NCBI RefSeq assembly: GCF_000317475.1
Contig: NC_019729.1
Span: 4,974,501-5,038,500 of the forward strand
Reading direction: 5' to 3'
DNA length: 64,000 bases
From: Oscillatoria nigro-viridis PCC 7112
GTDB lineage: Bacteria; Cyanobacteriota; Cyanobacteriia; Cyanobacteriales; Microcoleaceae
Shown piece after piece: positions 38,673-47,993 of this stretch. Each line of letters opens with the position of its first letter. The stretch's first letter is position 1. A program made the translations under genes and the position numbers. The notes beneath the pieces were generated by a model. That model was not told the origin of the DNA, ran no database searches, and worked only from the letters and a program-made list of their open reading frames with translations.

Positions 38673-38950
38673 ATGAATTTGCGCTTTTATATCGATCCTG
38701 AAACTGATTTACCTCATATTTATGAACATGGAGTCAATGAGGTAGAAGTTGAGGATATAATGAGAAAGCCAGGTGAGGATCGTTGGGGCGTGAAGGTACG
38801 CGGGTAGCTATTGGTCAAACTATAGATGGTCGTTATCTTAAGATCGTTTACGTTCCTGAACCAGAGTCGTATAGCGCTTTTGTTATAACAGCGTATGAGT
38901 TAACAGGTAAACCTTTGAGTGCTTATAAACGCCGACAACGTGGTAGGTAA
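38673..38950 (+). pseudogene. frameshifted DUF4258-like gene (putative toxin)
   Basis: The ATG frame gives MNLRFYIDPETDLPHIYEHGVNE and continues to RKPGEDRW, then meets TAG at 38805-38807. A second frame continues directly as REGTRVAIGQTIDGRYLKIVYVPEPESYSAFVITAYELTGKPLSAYKRRQRGR to TAA at 38950. Joined, they make a typical short DUF4258/BrnT-like protein. The break lies at the G-run near 38784-38787, where one G appears to be missing, so it could be a real frameshift or a sequencing error. The next gene starts 2 bp after the stop, as expected for a two-gene module of toxin and partner. Confidence 0.75.
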
Positions 38951-38952
38951 AT

Positions 38953-39159
38953 ATGGCAACACAAAATCAATTTCCCTTGGGTTGGGATGAAAAACAAGTG
39001 CGCCAAACGATCGAACATTACGATCGACAGTTAGAAGATGAAGCGGTAGCAGAAGATGAAGCAGCGTTTGATAGTAAAGAGCAAGCGTTTGTTCAAGTTC
39101 CTTTGGAGTTATTACCGTTAGTTAGAGAATTAATCGCTAAACATTATGCCAGTGTTTAA
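38953..39159 (+). CDS. small acidic partner protein of the DUF4258-like gene
   Basis: This 68-residue acidic, helical protein has a middle LEDEAVAEDEAAFDSKEQAF and a C-terminal VPLELLPLVRELIAKHYASV. It begins 2 bp after the reconstructed stop of the DUF4258-like gene, so the two were probably one transcription unit. Size, charge and position suit an antitoxin, but I have no family match for that, and with its partner broken it may now be free of function. Its last codons overlap the end of the convergent truncated CAP gene. Confidence 0.6.
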   Translation: MATQNQFPLGWDEKQVRQTIEHYDRQLEDEAVAEDEAAFDSKEQAFVQVPLELLPLVRELIAKHYASV

Positions 39160-39368
39160 GACAAGATAAAGAAAAGCGATTTGGTAGCAGGATCGTATGT
39201 TTGTTTGACTCTTTGCAGCCAATCAGCATAAGCTGGAGGATTCTCTCTAGCTCGGTTAATTTCTGAAATCATTCTCTGCTCAAATGCTGAACTGTTTTGA
39301 GCTAAAGCTACTGATATTTGTGTTACTTGAAATGTGGTTATAGCCAGAAAAACTAAAGTTTGACGCAT
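39156..39368 (-). CDS. truncated CAP (SCP/PR1) domain protein
   Basis: From the ATG at 39368 the product has 70 residues: a signal peptide (MRQTLVFLAITTFQVTQISVALAQ) and then FEQRMISEINRARENPPAYADWLQ, the start of a CAP domain as found in cyanobacterial secreted proteins. It stops after only about 45 residues of the mature part, whereas a CAP domain needs about 130. The 3' end coincides with the end of the small acidic gene on the other strand, so the remainder was probably lost when that module arrived. The frame is open upstream to 39503, but the extra part is Cys/Arg-rich and unlikely to be translated. Confidence 0.6.
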   Translation of the reverse strand: MRQTLVFLAITTFQVTQISVALAQNSSAFEQRMISEINRARENPPAYADWLQRVKQTYDPATKSLFFILS

Positions 39369-39532
39369 CAGATACTCGCTAAATTTTATAAATGAGTTAC
39401 CGGAATTTGTTCGGTTCTTTCTGGAGATTTCGCTCCCGTCGCGATCGCAAAAGCAGAACGGACAACCACAGGGGGATTGCCCGTACCAATGGCGATCGCC
39501 CAAATCGCAATAGTCTTGTTTGTCAAAAATTA

Positions 39533-41569
39533 CTAACTGGTAAGCGTAAAATTGGGAACAGGGTTATTTTGGTCGTAAGTGATACCAGCAGGAGGCGGAG
39601 CATTTTTATTCAATAAACCGCCACCTATAGTAAGGTCTTTCACAATTGCAACTAAATTGTCAACGCCATTTTCCACAACATAGATGCCTGTACCTGCTGG
39701 TTTTCCAACAGGAGATGGTGCCAGTCGATAATCAATACCTAGCACTAAACCTTGACCAGGCCGAAATAGCTGGATTAAATCCCCTTCACCGATGTTGAGG
39801 TCTGTAATTAGAGCGTAATCCTCATTATCAAGGCTGTTATCTAAATTGTCATAGCCTGTGTTAAGCCCTCCAACTTCTCGATAAGTTATGACGAATAAAT
39901 CTGCACCGGCTCCACCAACAAGAGTATCGACTTCGCCAACTCCTGCAAGACCGGCAAGATCGTAATACCTGAAGCCATAAAGTACATCATTGCCGTTTTC
40001 CCCAAAAAGGCTATCGCTACCGCGCATACCGACTAAAATGTCACTGCCATCGCCACCATATAAAGCATCATTGCCAGAACCAGCTTCCAAAGAATCATCG
40101 CCTGCCTGACCATCTAAAGCTACAGGTTTATCAACTACAATTTGACCAGTTCCAACTCCAGCCATGATATTGTTTTGGCTGTCTCCTTGTACGGCAGTAG
40201 CGATTGTCAGAGTAGCAGGCAACGTTCCGATAGTTGCACCGCCAGTGGGATTGCTGAGGTTTAAGTTGACAGTTTCATCAGTTTCTAACAAATCATCTAT
40301 GAGTACAGGAATTGAGACAGTTTTTTCAGTTTCTCCGTTGGCAAATGCGATTTGTATGGGAGTGTTGGTGTAGTCACCAGGAGCTTTAGCTGTGCCATCA
40401 GTGGGTGTGAGTGTGACGCTTATTTGTCCTTGACTGCCACCAGTGCGGAGAAGAGTGACTTTAGATGGTCTGATAAATTGGCCTCCTTTCTCTAATCCGA
40501 TTGGCTCATCAACTCGATAATTAGCAGCACTGAATGCAATAGTGCCTGTATTTGTCACAGGAGTCGGTGTTGTCACCGGAGTTGGCGTTGTCACCGGAGT
40601 TGGAGTCGTCACCGGAGTTGGCGTTGTCACCGGAGTTGGCGTTGTCACCGGAGTTGGCGTTGTCACCGGAGTTGGCGTTGTCACCGGAGTTGGAGTCGTC
40701 ACCGGAGTTGGAGTCGTCACCGGAGTTGGAGTCGTCACCGGAGTTGGAGTCGTCACCGGAGTTGGCGTTGTCACCGGAGTTGGAGTCGTCACCGGAGTCG
40801 GAGTTGGGGCTGGAGTTGGTGTTGGGGCTGGAGTTGGAGTCGTCACCGGAGTCGGAGTTGGGGCTGGAGTTGGTGTTGGGGCTGGTGTTGGTGTTGGGGC
40901 TGGAGTTGGTGTTGGTGTTGGGGCTGGTGTTGGTGTTGGTGTTGGAGTTGGTGTTGGCGCTGGTGTCGGTGTCGGACTAGCTGCAAACGTGCTGCTAGAA
41001 ACATTCAGCAAAACAGCGATCGCCCGATTGGTACTTTTATCTATCATCACCGTGTCGGCACTACTAGCACCATTAGCACCCGTACCCGCACTAAAAGTGT
41101 AGTTATCAAAATTCAAAATGCCATTGTCGCTAGCAATGCGATCGCCTCCATTTTGATAATCGGTAATGTAATCAATACTCTCATCATCTAGCACTAGGAA
41201 AAATGTGTCATTGCCACTGCCACCTGTTAGAGTATCGATACCCAGATCGCCGTGCAAACTATCATTGCCGCTACCGCCGACAATTGAATCATTGCCTTGA
41301 CCGCCGCACAAGCAATCATCTCCATCTCCTCCGATAACAGTATCTTCATCTTTGTCGCCGCGAAGGGAATCATTGCCACCTCCGCCCTCAATTTCATCAT
41401 TTCCTTTGCCACCATATACAACTTCATCATCAGAGGAACCGCTGACTGTATCATTGCCTTTGCGAGTTGCCAATCCTCCAGGGATATCCTGAAGTTGTCC
41501 GGCTTCGAGTGCAATGTTTTCGGCTGTATCTTCTCCGATTAAATAAATCCCTTGTCGTTTGACAGTCAT
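39533..41569 (-). CDS. RTX-type calcium-binding repeat and Calx-beta protein with Pro/Thr repeat
   Basis: I use the ATG at 41569, preceded by AGGAAAATT; the TTG at 41596 has no ribosome site. The 678-residue product has, in order: an N-terminal block of GGxGxDx-type nonapeptides (about 50-140), a long Pro/Thr-rich stretch (about 200-350) of [12 protein letters not shown] units, a Calx-beta domain (about 350-460, [14 protein letters not shown] and [17 protein letters not shown]), and a second RTX block (about 480-560). It lacks an N-terminal signal peptide, which is normal for type I-secreted proteins with C-terminal signals. It is probably an extracellular, calcium-stabilised surface or adhesion protein. 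Confidence 0.9.
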   Translation of the reverse strand: MTVKRQGIYLIGEDTAENIALEAGQLQDIPGGLATRKGNDTVSGSSDDEVVYGGKGNDEIEGGGGNDSLRGDKDEDTVIGGDGDDCLCGGQGNDSIVGGSGNDSLHGDLGIDTLTGGSGNDTFFLVLDDESIDYITDYQNGGDRIASDNGILNFDNYTFSAGTGANGASSADTVMIDKSTNRAIAVLLNVSSSTFAASPTPTPAPTPTPTPTPTPAPTPTPTPAPTPTPAPTPTPAPTPTPVTTPTPAPTPTPAPTPTPVTTPTPVTTPTPVTTPTPVTTPTPVTTPTPVTTPTPVTTPTPVTTPTPVTTPTPVTTPTPVTTPTPVTTPTPVTTPTPVTNTGTIAFSAANYRVDEPIGLEKGGQFIRPSKVTLLRTGGSQGQISVTLTPTDGTAKAPGDYTNTPIQIAFANGETEKTVSIPVLIDDLLETDETVNLNLSNPTGGATIGTLPATLTIATAVQGDSQNNIMAGVGTGQIVVDKPVALDGQAGDDSLEAGSGNDALYGGDGSDILVGMRGSDSLFGENGNDVLYGFRYYDLAGLAGVGEVDTLVGGAGADLFVITYREVGGLNTGYDNLDNSLDNEDYALITDLNIGEGDLIQLFRPGQGLVLGIDYRLAPSPVGKPAGTGIYVVENGVDNLVAIVKDLTIGGGLLNKNAPPPAGITYDQNNPVPNFTLTS
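40554..40805. repeat. 18-bp minisatellite, 14 units, in the RTX gene
   Basis: Fourteen consecutive 18-bp units of the form GTCACCGGAGTTGG(A/C)GT(C/T) encode Pro-Thr-Pro-Val-Thr-Thr on the minus strand. Two alternative third halves (GGAGTC or GGCGTT) are intermixed, which shows that blocks were duplicated. A degenerate continuation with GGGGCTGG units reaches about 40975. Because of the repeat, the plus strand also stays open over this region, which explains spurious ORFs. Confidence 0.95.
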
Positions 41570-41665
41570 AATTTTCCTACCTATTTGGTTTGCCAAAAAA
41601 ACTAACTGGAGAAATGGCGAGCGCCTATTTTTAGCAATGGCGAGCGCTGGTTCAAATACAGGGCA

Positions 41666-43051
41666 TCAGACAACATTAAATGACCAGGTATAGTTCTGAC
41701 CGCTTGATGTAATGGAAGCAGTATAATTTCCAGGTATTAATGGGTTGCGGGGTATCATTACAATTGCATCGCGTGAATCCAAGATACTGCGTGCCAATTG
41801 TTGAGCAGATGGATCGGGATTGCTGTAGGTTGTTTCATCAAAAACACCGTGTTCTATGGGTATATTTCCCTGCGTTAATGAGTGAGAAGTGACTCGAGGC
41901 GTGACGTTCCCAGAACCCAATTGTAAATAAATAGGTAAGCCCGTAGGAGCCGTGTATCCTGGAAAGCCTGTTAACGGCTCGGGATATTCATTTCCGCCAT
42001 ATTGTCTTAAGGGAACCGTCTTGCCACTTGCAGGCCACATAACAGGGTATTGGGGTGAAGAATTAGAATTGATTCCCCGAATAACATCCAAAGTTGCCCC
42101 TGTTTCAATTCCCCCATCGGCTTCGCGATAGGTACCGTAAGCAACTTGCGTTAGTTTGGGGTTGATAATTCCTAACGCATGAAAAGGGCCGGTCATCCAT
42201 GCATCTATAAAATCCACGTCTCGTGTCTGAGTTGTTGACCAACCTGTCACATTGCTGTTTTGACCCGCTTCAGATCCTGCTGGCGTATACCAAGGGTTAT
42301 TACGGTCTTGAAAATGAGTGAACTGATCATTTTTAACCATATAACGTGAGTGTTCTATTTCCCCTTGCGTCCATGCAGAATTGTTAGTCACAGGTGGTAA
42401 GTTGGCGAGGTTACGAAAATAATTTACCCGATCTAGCCAGTTATCAGAGGTCGGAGGGGTAGGAATGGGAGTAGGAGTAGGAGTCGGAGTGGGACTTATT
42501 GTCACATTTCCACCGATAATTTTCGCTGAAACACTCCCAACATCCCCAGTAAAATTGGTCAACAATGCCAAGACTTTATCAAAAGAAGAACCGCCATTGC
42601 TGCTAACGTAAACTCCGACACTATTGCTGTCATTACGAGCAACTAAAACGCGAGAACCAGTCAGGTTATCTACCAGTCGGAGGAAATCAGAAGCAGCATT
42701 AAAGTCGGTAATAATAGCTACGCCCTCGCCTATCAAACCAAAAGTATCACTACCTCCACCCCCTGTCAGCGTATCTGTGTCAAAGCCGGCAACTAAATAA
42801 TCATCTCCTTTGCCGCCAAACAGTTGATCTGCACCCACTCCGCCATACATAGAGTCGCTATCCCGACCACCATAGATAACATCGTTTCCCGGATCTCCCA
42901 ATAAACTGTCATTTCCAGAACCGCCAACAATCAGATCGTTTCCCGCATCGCCTACTTGCGTGTCATCGCCAGCATAGCCGTAAATTTCTACGGGTTCAGG
43001 ATTAGACCAAATTAGTTGGTCATTTAGCGTTGTTCCATCTAAACGATCCAT
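41666..43051 (-). CDS. RTX repeat protein with CAP domain
   Basis: The ATG at 43051 is preceded by GGAGG with six bases of spacing and is clearly the start, although the frame is open to 43123. The 461-residue protein begins with MDRLDGTTLNDQLIWSNPEP and a run of GGxGNDxxxGG nonapeptides (about 20-115), the calcium-binding RTX repeats. A Pro-Thr linker follows near residue 190. A CAP (SCP/PR1) domain comes next (about 200-320), with WTQGEIEHSRYMVKNDQFTHFQD and FIDAWMTGPFHALGIINP. A further beta-rich tail ends at NYTWSFNVV. It is likely exported. It sits beside another RTX protein and a truncated CAP gene, suggesting local duplication or exchange. Confidence 0.9.
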   Translation of the reverse strand: MDRLDGTTLNDQLIWSNPEPVEIYGYAGDDTQVGDAGNDLIVGGSGNDSLLGDPGNDVIYGGRDSDSMYGGVGADQLFGGKGDDYLVAGFDTDTLTGGGGSDTFGLIGEGVAIITDFNAASDFLRLVDNLTGSRVLVARNDSNSVGVYVSSNGGSSFDKVLALLTNFTGDVGSVSAKIIGGNVTISPTPTPTPTPIPTPPTSDNWLDRVNYFRNLANLPPVTNNSAWTQGEIEHSRYMVKNDQFTHFQDRNNPWYTPAGSEAGQNSNVTGWSTTQTRDVDFIDAWMTGPFHALGIINPKLTQVAYGTYREADGGIETGATLDVIRGINSNSSPQYPVMWPASGKTVPLRQYGGNEYPEPLTGFPGYTAPTGLPIYLQLGSGNVTPRVTSHSLTQGNIPIEHGVFDETTYSNPDPSAQQLARSILDSRDAIVMIPRNPLIPGNYTASITSSGQNYTWSFNVV

Positions 43052-43518
43052 ATTTAACCTCCAAATTGTCAAGTCAATTTGTTTGCCAAAAAACAAGGGG
43101 CCAGAGAAGGGTCGATCGCACATAATGCGTCATCACCACTTCCCCAGCCCCGCGAACATCACACCCGTCTCGGACTGCAAATATTCAATTGTTTGAAATT
43201 ACGATGCTTGAAAAAACGATACTGCCGACCATTGAAGCCGTACAGGATAGATGCTTGTGGGTGTACTTTCCGTCTATAAAAAATAATCTACACGATTTAA
43301 TTTAACCTGTCAATACTCCAGTTATCTTTTTTTAGTAAGTTTCATGGTGGGGTGGGGGCGGGTTTATAAAGTTTATCTGTGGGTGACGAAAATCATCAGT
43401 GAACCCGCCCCTACAAATTTATAGGAATATTTTACCAGACCTGTATGGGCGCGTTCGCCTAAATCTTTGAGAGCGATCGACAAATTATAAAAACCAGCCC
43501 CCACCCAACCGATCGCAC
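43052..43518. repeat. intergenic region with one A-B hairpin repeat unit
   Basis: Module A at about 43350-43420 opens with GGGTGGGGGCGGGTTTAT and closes with GAACCCGCCCCTAC, so its ends pair. Module B at about 43441-43506 is a degenerate partner ending in CAGCCCCCACCC. The same A-B pair occurs twice at 46649-47051. The part 43052-43349 has no supported ORF and includes a poly-T run near 43327. Confidence 0.7.
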
Positions 43519-43836
43519 CTACGGCTTTGAATTCCACTCCTTAACATCTTCCTCAGAAATGTGATACCGATAAAAAGTAGAACCCTTCACAGTCACGTGA
43601 ATTTTACCTTTACCCTTTTCCGCCTTCTCACTCTCAATAGTCACCTGTCCAAACCCTGTTTCTGCCCAAGTTTCACACAAAATCTTCTCAACTCGATCCA
43701 AAACCTGATTAATCGGATTCTCTTTGCTTTCTGGCGCTGATGACATATCTGTTTCCACCTTCTGATTAGACTTCGCTTTGCTGTCGCCCGATCGATCGGC
43801 GCGATCGCCTCCTGCATTCTCTGATACAAACCTCAT
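43519..43836 (-). CDS. small hypothetical protein
   Basis: This 105-residue protein has a polar, probably disordered N-terminal third. A compact part follows: INQVLDRVEKILCETWAETGFGQVTIESEKAEKGKGKIHVTVKGSTFYRYHISEEDVKEW. The alternation of helix and strands suggests a small alpha/beta fold. An internal start at MSSAPESKENP (ATG at 43746) with an AAGGTGG sequence upstream is also possible. I do not recognise the family. It lies in a repeat-rich area and may be specific to this lineage. Confidence 0.6.
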   Translation of the reverse strand: MRFVSENAGGDRADRSGDSKAKSNQKVETDMSSAPESKENPINQVLDRVEKILCETWAETGFGQVTIESEKAEKGKGKIHVTVKGSTFYRYHISEEDVKEWNSKP

Positions 43837-44342
43837 AGCTTCTGACTCCCTACATTTGGGCCTCTATATAGATTGCGGAAATAGCCCTATGTTTTTACGC
43901 ATAGTTCCAGCTTTTGTAACAATCGTTTACACGATCGATCCCAGTGTCGCAGGCGATGACGCACAGCATCGCACAACAATTAGCAGCGTTGCATCCGCAC
44001 AATCTCCATCCGCCAGAAACTCCATACTTCTTACCTCCAAAATGGTGTTTGCAAAAATTTAATTATTGAATAACTTTTTAACCCGTAACTCAGTGTAAAA
44101 TCAATAAACATTCAAAACTCACAATTGTGCAGTCAATCGATTTTAGATTTGAGATTTGAGATTGGATGATTGAAGAATTGACCCCACGGATCGAGACGGG
44201 GGCTTGAGGATTTGAGATTTGGGATGCTTTCGATTGATTCCACGGATCGAGACGGGGGCTTGTACCACCTTTGAAATTCTCGGTCACCAACTTCTGACAT
44301 GGCGCTGCCACGCGCGATCGCACTTCCACAGGCAAACTACCC
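43837..44342. repeat. intergenic region with a 23-bp direct repeat
   Basis: A 23-bp word starting CCACGGATCGAGACGGGG occurs at 44184-44206 and again at 44240-44262. A GATTTTAGATTTGAGATTTG heptad tract precedes it (44139-44160). The ATG of the STAND gene follows 80 bp later. No gene is supported in the 506-bp gap. Confidence 0.7.
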
Positions 44343-46631
44343 ATGAATCAAGCAGAATTTACCACCATTTACAACAATTTAGGCAACAAATGCAAGCAAG
44401 TTTTGCAGCAAAAACTAGCTGGAACACCCAACAAACAAATCGCCAAAATTCTCGCAATTAAATCAGAAGCAACTGTACGCCAACATTTGACAACAGCATA
44501 TCAAGCCTTTGGTTTAGGAAACGACAAGCGCTCTAGCTGGTCTGATTTGCAGGCATTATTTTTTCAATTCAGGCCCGAACTAATCCCAGCGCCACCTGGA
44601 GAACCACAACCATTAAATTATCGCTGGGTAGAACGGACTTCAGATATTGCCAAACTCCAAAAATGGACATCAGAAAATTTCAAAATTTTGATAATAGTAG
44701 GAGAAGGCGGCATCGGCAAAACCACCTTAGCACTGCAATATTTAGCAAGTTGCCAATTTGAAAAAATCTTAGATATGAAAATTGCCTACACTCCAGAAGA
44801 CTTGCGGAGTGCCGATTCATTTGTTCAGACTTGGCTGCAACAAGATTTTCAGGAAGATGCACCCAGAGATTTTAGCCTTAGTTTAAGCTTGCTAGAAAAA
44901 AAGCTGCGTCAATTCAAAGTCGCAATTTTTATAGATAACTTAGAGTCTGCCTTACGTAACGGTATGTTTTTACCTGAGTACCGCAATTATGTAGAATTGC
45001 TGCGGGTACTCAGCGATCCAAGAATTACAGGAGGAGTCACCCTGATTACCAGTAGAGAAAATTTAAAAGAACCAGACATCAGAGGCGTTCAAACTCTCAT
45101 TTTAAAAGGCTTGAGTCCAGAAGCATGGGAACAATATTTTGAATATCCCAAAACTTCAGAAGATTTACAATCTCTGCAAGAAATGCACGCGCTTTATCAA
45201 GGCAATGCTTACAGCATGGATCTGATTTATAAATACATTCAAAATTATTATGAAGGCAATATCGCCGAGGCTTGGCAACAAAACAGTCAGGAACTCAAGC
45301 AGTTAGATTCATTTTCATTTCTTGTTAACCATCAGTTAAATCGCCTGAGCGGACACTCGATTCAAGCTTATCGATTGCTGTGTCGTTTGGCAGCTTGTCG
45401 GTATCAAGAAATAGAGTGGTTGCCCGATACTTGCGTCAAGGCTTTGCTGTGGGATGTAAACCCAACAGAACAATTAAAAATCATCTGGCGGCTGTGCGAC
45501 TCTTCTTTGCTACAATCCTATCGGGGTAAATACCGAATGCACCCAGCAATTCGGGCGCAGGGTTTGAATCAGTTACAGAATAGCAGCGAATGGGAACAAA
45601 CTCAAAGGGCGATCGCGCAACATTGGTTTACCAGTGTAGAACACATTCAATCCCCTCAGTTAGGTTTGCAAGTTTTAGAAGCTTACTATCATTTCCGAGA
45701 AATTGAAGATTATGATTCAGCGTGGGATGTCTTGTGCCGCCCTGCCATAGCTATTTTACCAGAAGAATTGTTTCTATATTTTTTATCGTGGGGATACATC
45801 AGCCAAACTTTAGAATTAGCAGAAAAACTGGTAAATCGAGTTTCGCCTAACCGGGAAGCAAGTCTGTATCGCTGCATCGGCGACTGTCACGCCTATTTGC
45901 TAGCGGATGGTTTTGAGGTAGCTTTAGAATATCACCGCCAAGCTCAATTGGCTGCTAAGCGTGAGGGCGATAAATGGACAGAATTTAACTCCTATAGTGA
46001 TATGGGTCTGTGCTATATTGCTGCTGGTGAATACGAGTTAGGATTAGCTATTTATCAGGCAAAACTTAATTTAGCTTTGTCTCCAGTATCTCCTGCAATT
46101 CAATCTCGGCTAAATAGTTGTTACTGCGAAGTTGCTCTTTTGCACTCTTATTTAGGACAAGCGAGTGAGGCGAAGGCAGCATTGAAAGAAACTACAAGAC
46201 ACTTGCAACAACCTTTAGAAAGCGTTCCGCCTTGGCAAGCTTGCTGGGATTTGAATATGGCTGGTTTAGCTCAAAAACATATTGGCGAGTACGAACAAGC
46301 TAAGCAAACTTTAGGGCAAGTTGTGGCGATCGCCCAAAATTGCAACTTTACATCAGACATCGCCCGTGCCTGGTACATTTTGGGCGATGTTTTTCGAGAA
46401 AGCAATGATTTTTCAGCTTCTTTGAAATATCAAAACCAAGCTATTGAATTTTATACTAAAATTGGTGCTAAGTACGAATTAGGTATTAGCAATTATTACA
46501 TCGGCTTGACTTACCGGGATTTGGGAGAATTAGAAATAGCTCAGAATCACTGGCAGCAAGCTATTAAAATATTTAATCAAATGAAAACGCCTAAACTAGC
46601 GAATAAAGTTCAAGCTTGTTTCAATATTTAA
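44343..46631 (+). CDS. STAND NTPase with N-terminal HTH and C-terminal TPR repeats
   Basis: This 762-residue signalling ATPase has, at residues 1-60, a LuxR-like helix-turn-helix (LAGTPNKQIAKILAIKSEATVRQHLTTAYQAFGL). An NB-ARC-type NTPase follows with the P-loop VGEGGIGKTTLA (about 119-130), Walker B VAIFIDNLE and TSRE (sensor region). Helical winged domains come next, then from about residue 500 several TPR-like helix pairs (for example ASLYRCIGDCHAYLLADGFEVALEYHRQAQLAAK). STAND proteins act as ATP-driven switches that sense a ligand through the repeats, in transcription control or antiphage defence. No effector domain or defence partner gene is adjacent, so I favour a regulator. Confidence 0.88.
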   Translation: MNQAEFTTIYNNLGNKCKQVLQQKLAGTPNKQIAKILAIKSEATVRQHLTTAYQAFGLGNDKRSSWSDLQALFFQFRPELIPAPPGEPQPLNYRWVERTSDIAKLQKWTSENFKILIIVGEGGIGKTTLALQYLASCQFEKILDMKIAYTPEDLRSADSFVQTWLQQDFQEDAPRDFSLSLSLLEKKLRQFKVAIFIDNLESALRNGMFLPEYRNYVELLRVLSDPRITGGVTLITSRENLKEPDIRGVQTLILKGLSPEAWEQYFEYPKTSEDLQSLQEMHALYQGNAYSMDLIYKYIQNYYEGNIAEAWQQNSQELKQLDSFSFLVNHQLNRLSGHSIQAYRLLCRLAACRYQEIEWLPDTCVKALLWDVNPTEQLKIIWRLCDSSLLQSYRGKYRMHPAIRAQGLNQLQNSSEWEQTQRAIAQHWFTSVEHIQSPQLGLQVLEAYYHFREIEDYDSAWDVLCRPAIAILPEELFLYFLSWGYISQTLELAEKLVNRVSPNREASLYRCIGDCHAYLLADGFEVALEYHRQAQLAAKREGDKWTEFNSYSDMGLCYIAAGEYELGLAIYQAKLNLALSPVSPAIQSRLNSCYCEVALLHSYLGQASEAKAALKETTRHLQQPLESVPPWQACWDLNMAGLAQKHIGEYEQAKQTLGQVVAIAQNCNFTSDIARAWYILGDVFRESNDFSASLKYQNQAIEFYTKIGAKYELGISNYYIGLTYRDLGELEIAQNHWQQAIKIFNQMKTPKLANKVQACFNI

Positions 46632-47098
46632 GGATTAATTGAATTTTCGGGTTGGGGGGCGGGTCGATCGAAATTATGGGTGGGTTGCCAAATCGATCGG
46701 TGAACCCGCCCCTACAGATTTTATTCAATACTTTACCAGGAATTTTATCCAACATTTAACCATCGCTGTAGGGGCGGGTTTACCGAAATATATGACACCC
46801 ATCGACAAATTATAAAAACCCGCCCCCACCCCACCCGTAAATTAAGAATTCATTGAATTTAACTGTGGGGCGAGAATGGTCGATCGGGGTTGTCGGTTGG
46901 GTGGGGGCGGGTTTATTAAGATTATCTGTGGGCGGCCCAATCGATCGGTGAACCCGCCCCTACAAATTTGTCCGGGACTTTACCATGTAGGGGCGGGTTG
47001 GTGGAAATTTTTGACACCCACCAACAAATTGTATAAACCTGCCCCACTGCGCCAATAAATGATGTAAACTGACCTCAGAATTGGCAGAGATTTTTAAC
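46632..47098. repeat. two tandem copies of an A-B hairpin repeat unit
   Basis: Module A is at about 46649-46716 and 46899-46963; module B is at about 46768-46836 and 46987-47051. Each module has GTAGGGGCGGGTT or GGTGGGGGCGGGTT at one end and the complementary AACCCGCCCC at the other, so each can form its own hairpin. A conserved TTTACCA lies between A and B. It is non-coding, between the STAND gene and the 3' end of the methyltransferase gene. Confidence 0.8.
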
Positions 47099-47785
47099 CT
47101 ATTTCCGCACAGCTTCCACCAAGCGAGAATAGTAAAAGCTAGTGCTAGTCATCGCTGTTCTGTTAATCACAAAACCGTTGTTTTCTAAGATTTTGATAAT
47201 ATCAGCTTCGCGGTGCTGGTAAGCGCGGGTAGTTTTGCTCGGGCCGGGGAACAGTTCACCAATTTTTTTGAGGGCGGTGAGTGCTAAAGTTTTGGGTGCA
47301 AAACTAAGAATTAGTCGCGATTCGGCGATCGAACTTAGGTGAGCGATCATTTTTGCAGCCTTATCTTGAGGATAGTGGATTAGCACATCCAAACAAATCA
47401 CTGTGTGGAATTTGCCGGTTAAAGCTTCCAAATCTTGGGCGGCGAAGGAGATGTTGTAGAGCTTGCCGGGAACTGCTGTCGCTCGATCGTAGGCTTCTGC
47501 TACCATCTTTTCAGAGATATCGCTAGCGCAAACAATTGCCCCAGCGTCAGCCAGAGGAATGCTCAGAGATCCCACACCGCAGCCAGCATCGCAGACGCAA
47601 AGCCCGGGCAAATTGCCGTCAGCTTGCAGCCATTCGATGACTGTATCCACCGTTTTCTGGTGCCCGGTGCGGATGTCTAGCTGAACTTTATTGACTTGGC
47701 CCTCGCCGTAAATTCGCTGCCAGCGATCGAATCCGGTCGAGTTAAAATACTGTCTAACTATAGTCTTGTCGTCTACAAAATTCAT
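47099..47785 (-). CDS. chlM: magnesium-protoporphyrin IX methyltransferase
   Basis: This 228-residue enzyme methylates the C13 propionate of Mg-protoporphyrin IX with S-adenosylmethionine in chlorophyll synthesis. The N-terminus DKTIVRQYFNSTGFDRWQRIYGEG is the family hallmark. It is followed by the SAM loop VCDAGCGVGSLSIPLAD (motif I), IVCASDISEKMVAEAYDRA, and VICLDVLIHYPQDKA. The C-terminus has AYQHREADIIKILENNGFVINRTAMTSTSFYYSRLVEAVRK, also typical. It stands alone, with a long hairpin upstream of its start. It shares the tetrapyrrole pathway with hemA at 20483. Confidence 0.96.
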   Translation of the reverse strand: MNFVDDKTIVRQYFNSTGFDRWQRIYGEGQVNKVQLDIRTGHQKTVDTVIEWLQADGNLPGLCVCDAGCGVGSLSIPLADAGAIVCASDISEKMVAEAYDRATAVPGKLYNISFAAQDLEALTGKFHTVICLDVLIHYPQDKAAKMIAHLSSIAESRLILSFAPKTLALTALKKIGELFPGPSKTTRAYQHREADIIKILENNGFVINRTAMTSTSFYYSRLVEAVRK

Positions 47786-47881
47786 TAGTCTGCCTGCTGC
47801 TGAGTGATTGCCAACGGTTAGATATTATATAGCAATCCGGTTCGGAAAATGTGCAACTTGCAACAACCGATTTTAGATTTG

Positions 47882-47928
47882 CGATTTGAGATTTTAGATT
47901 AAAAGGGCACATCTAAAATCTCAAATCG
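47882..47928. repeat. perfect 18-bp inverted repeat
   Basis: CGATTTGAGATTTTAGAT (47882-47899) and its exact complement (47911-47928) flank an 11-nt loop. The arms consist of the GATTTGA/GATTTTA heptads seen elsewhere in the window, so an inverted duplication of the heptad repeat is likely. It lies between the start of chlM and the end of nagA and could act as an RNA hairpin for nagA. Confidence 0.9.
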
Positions 47929-47993
47929 AGCGGCTAATACCAGTTCGCACCTTCCCACTTCTTCAATTCTTTAATCTAAAATGGTATAACAGG

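Noticed and set aside
40542..41102. Plus-strand open frames of Val/Gly or Glu/Leu/Ser repeats
   Set aside because: They are antisense to the Pro-Thr minisatellite of the RTX gene; the repeat lacks stop codons in several frames.
44343..46631. STAND NTPase as part of an antiphage defence island
   Set aside because: Neighbours are repeats, a small hypothetical gene and chlM; no effector domain, nuclease or other defence gene accompanies it.
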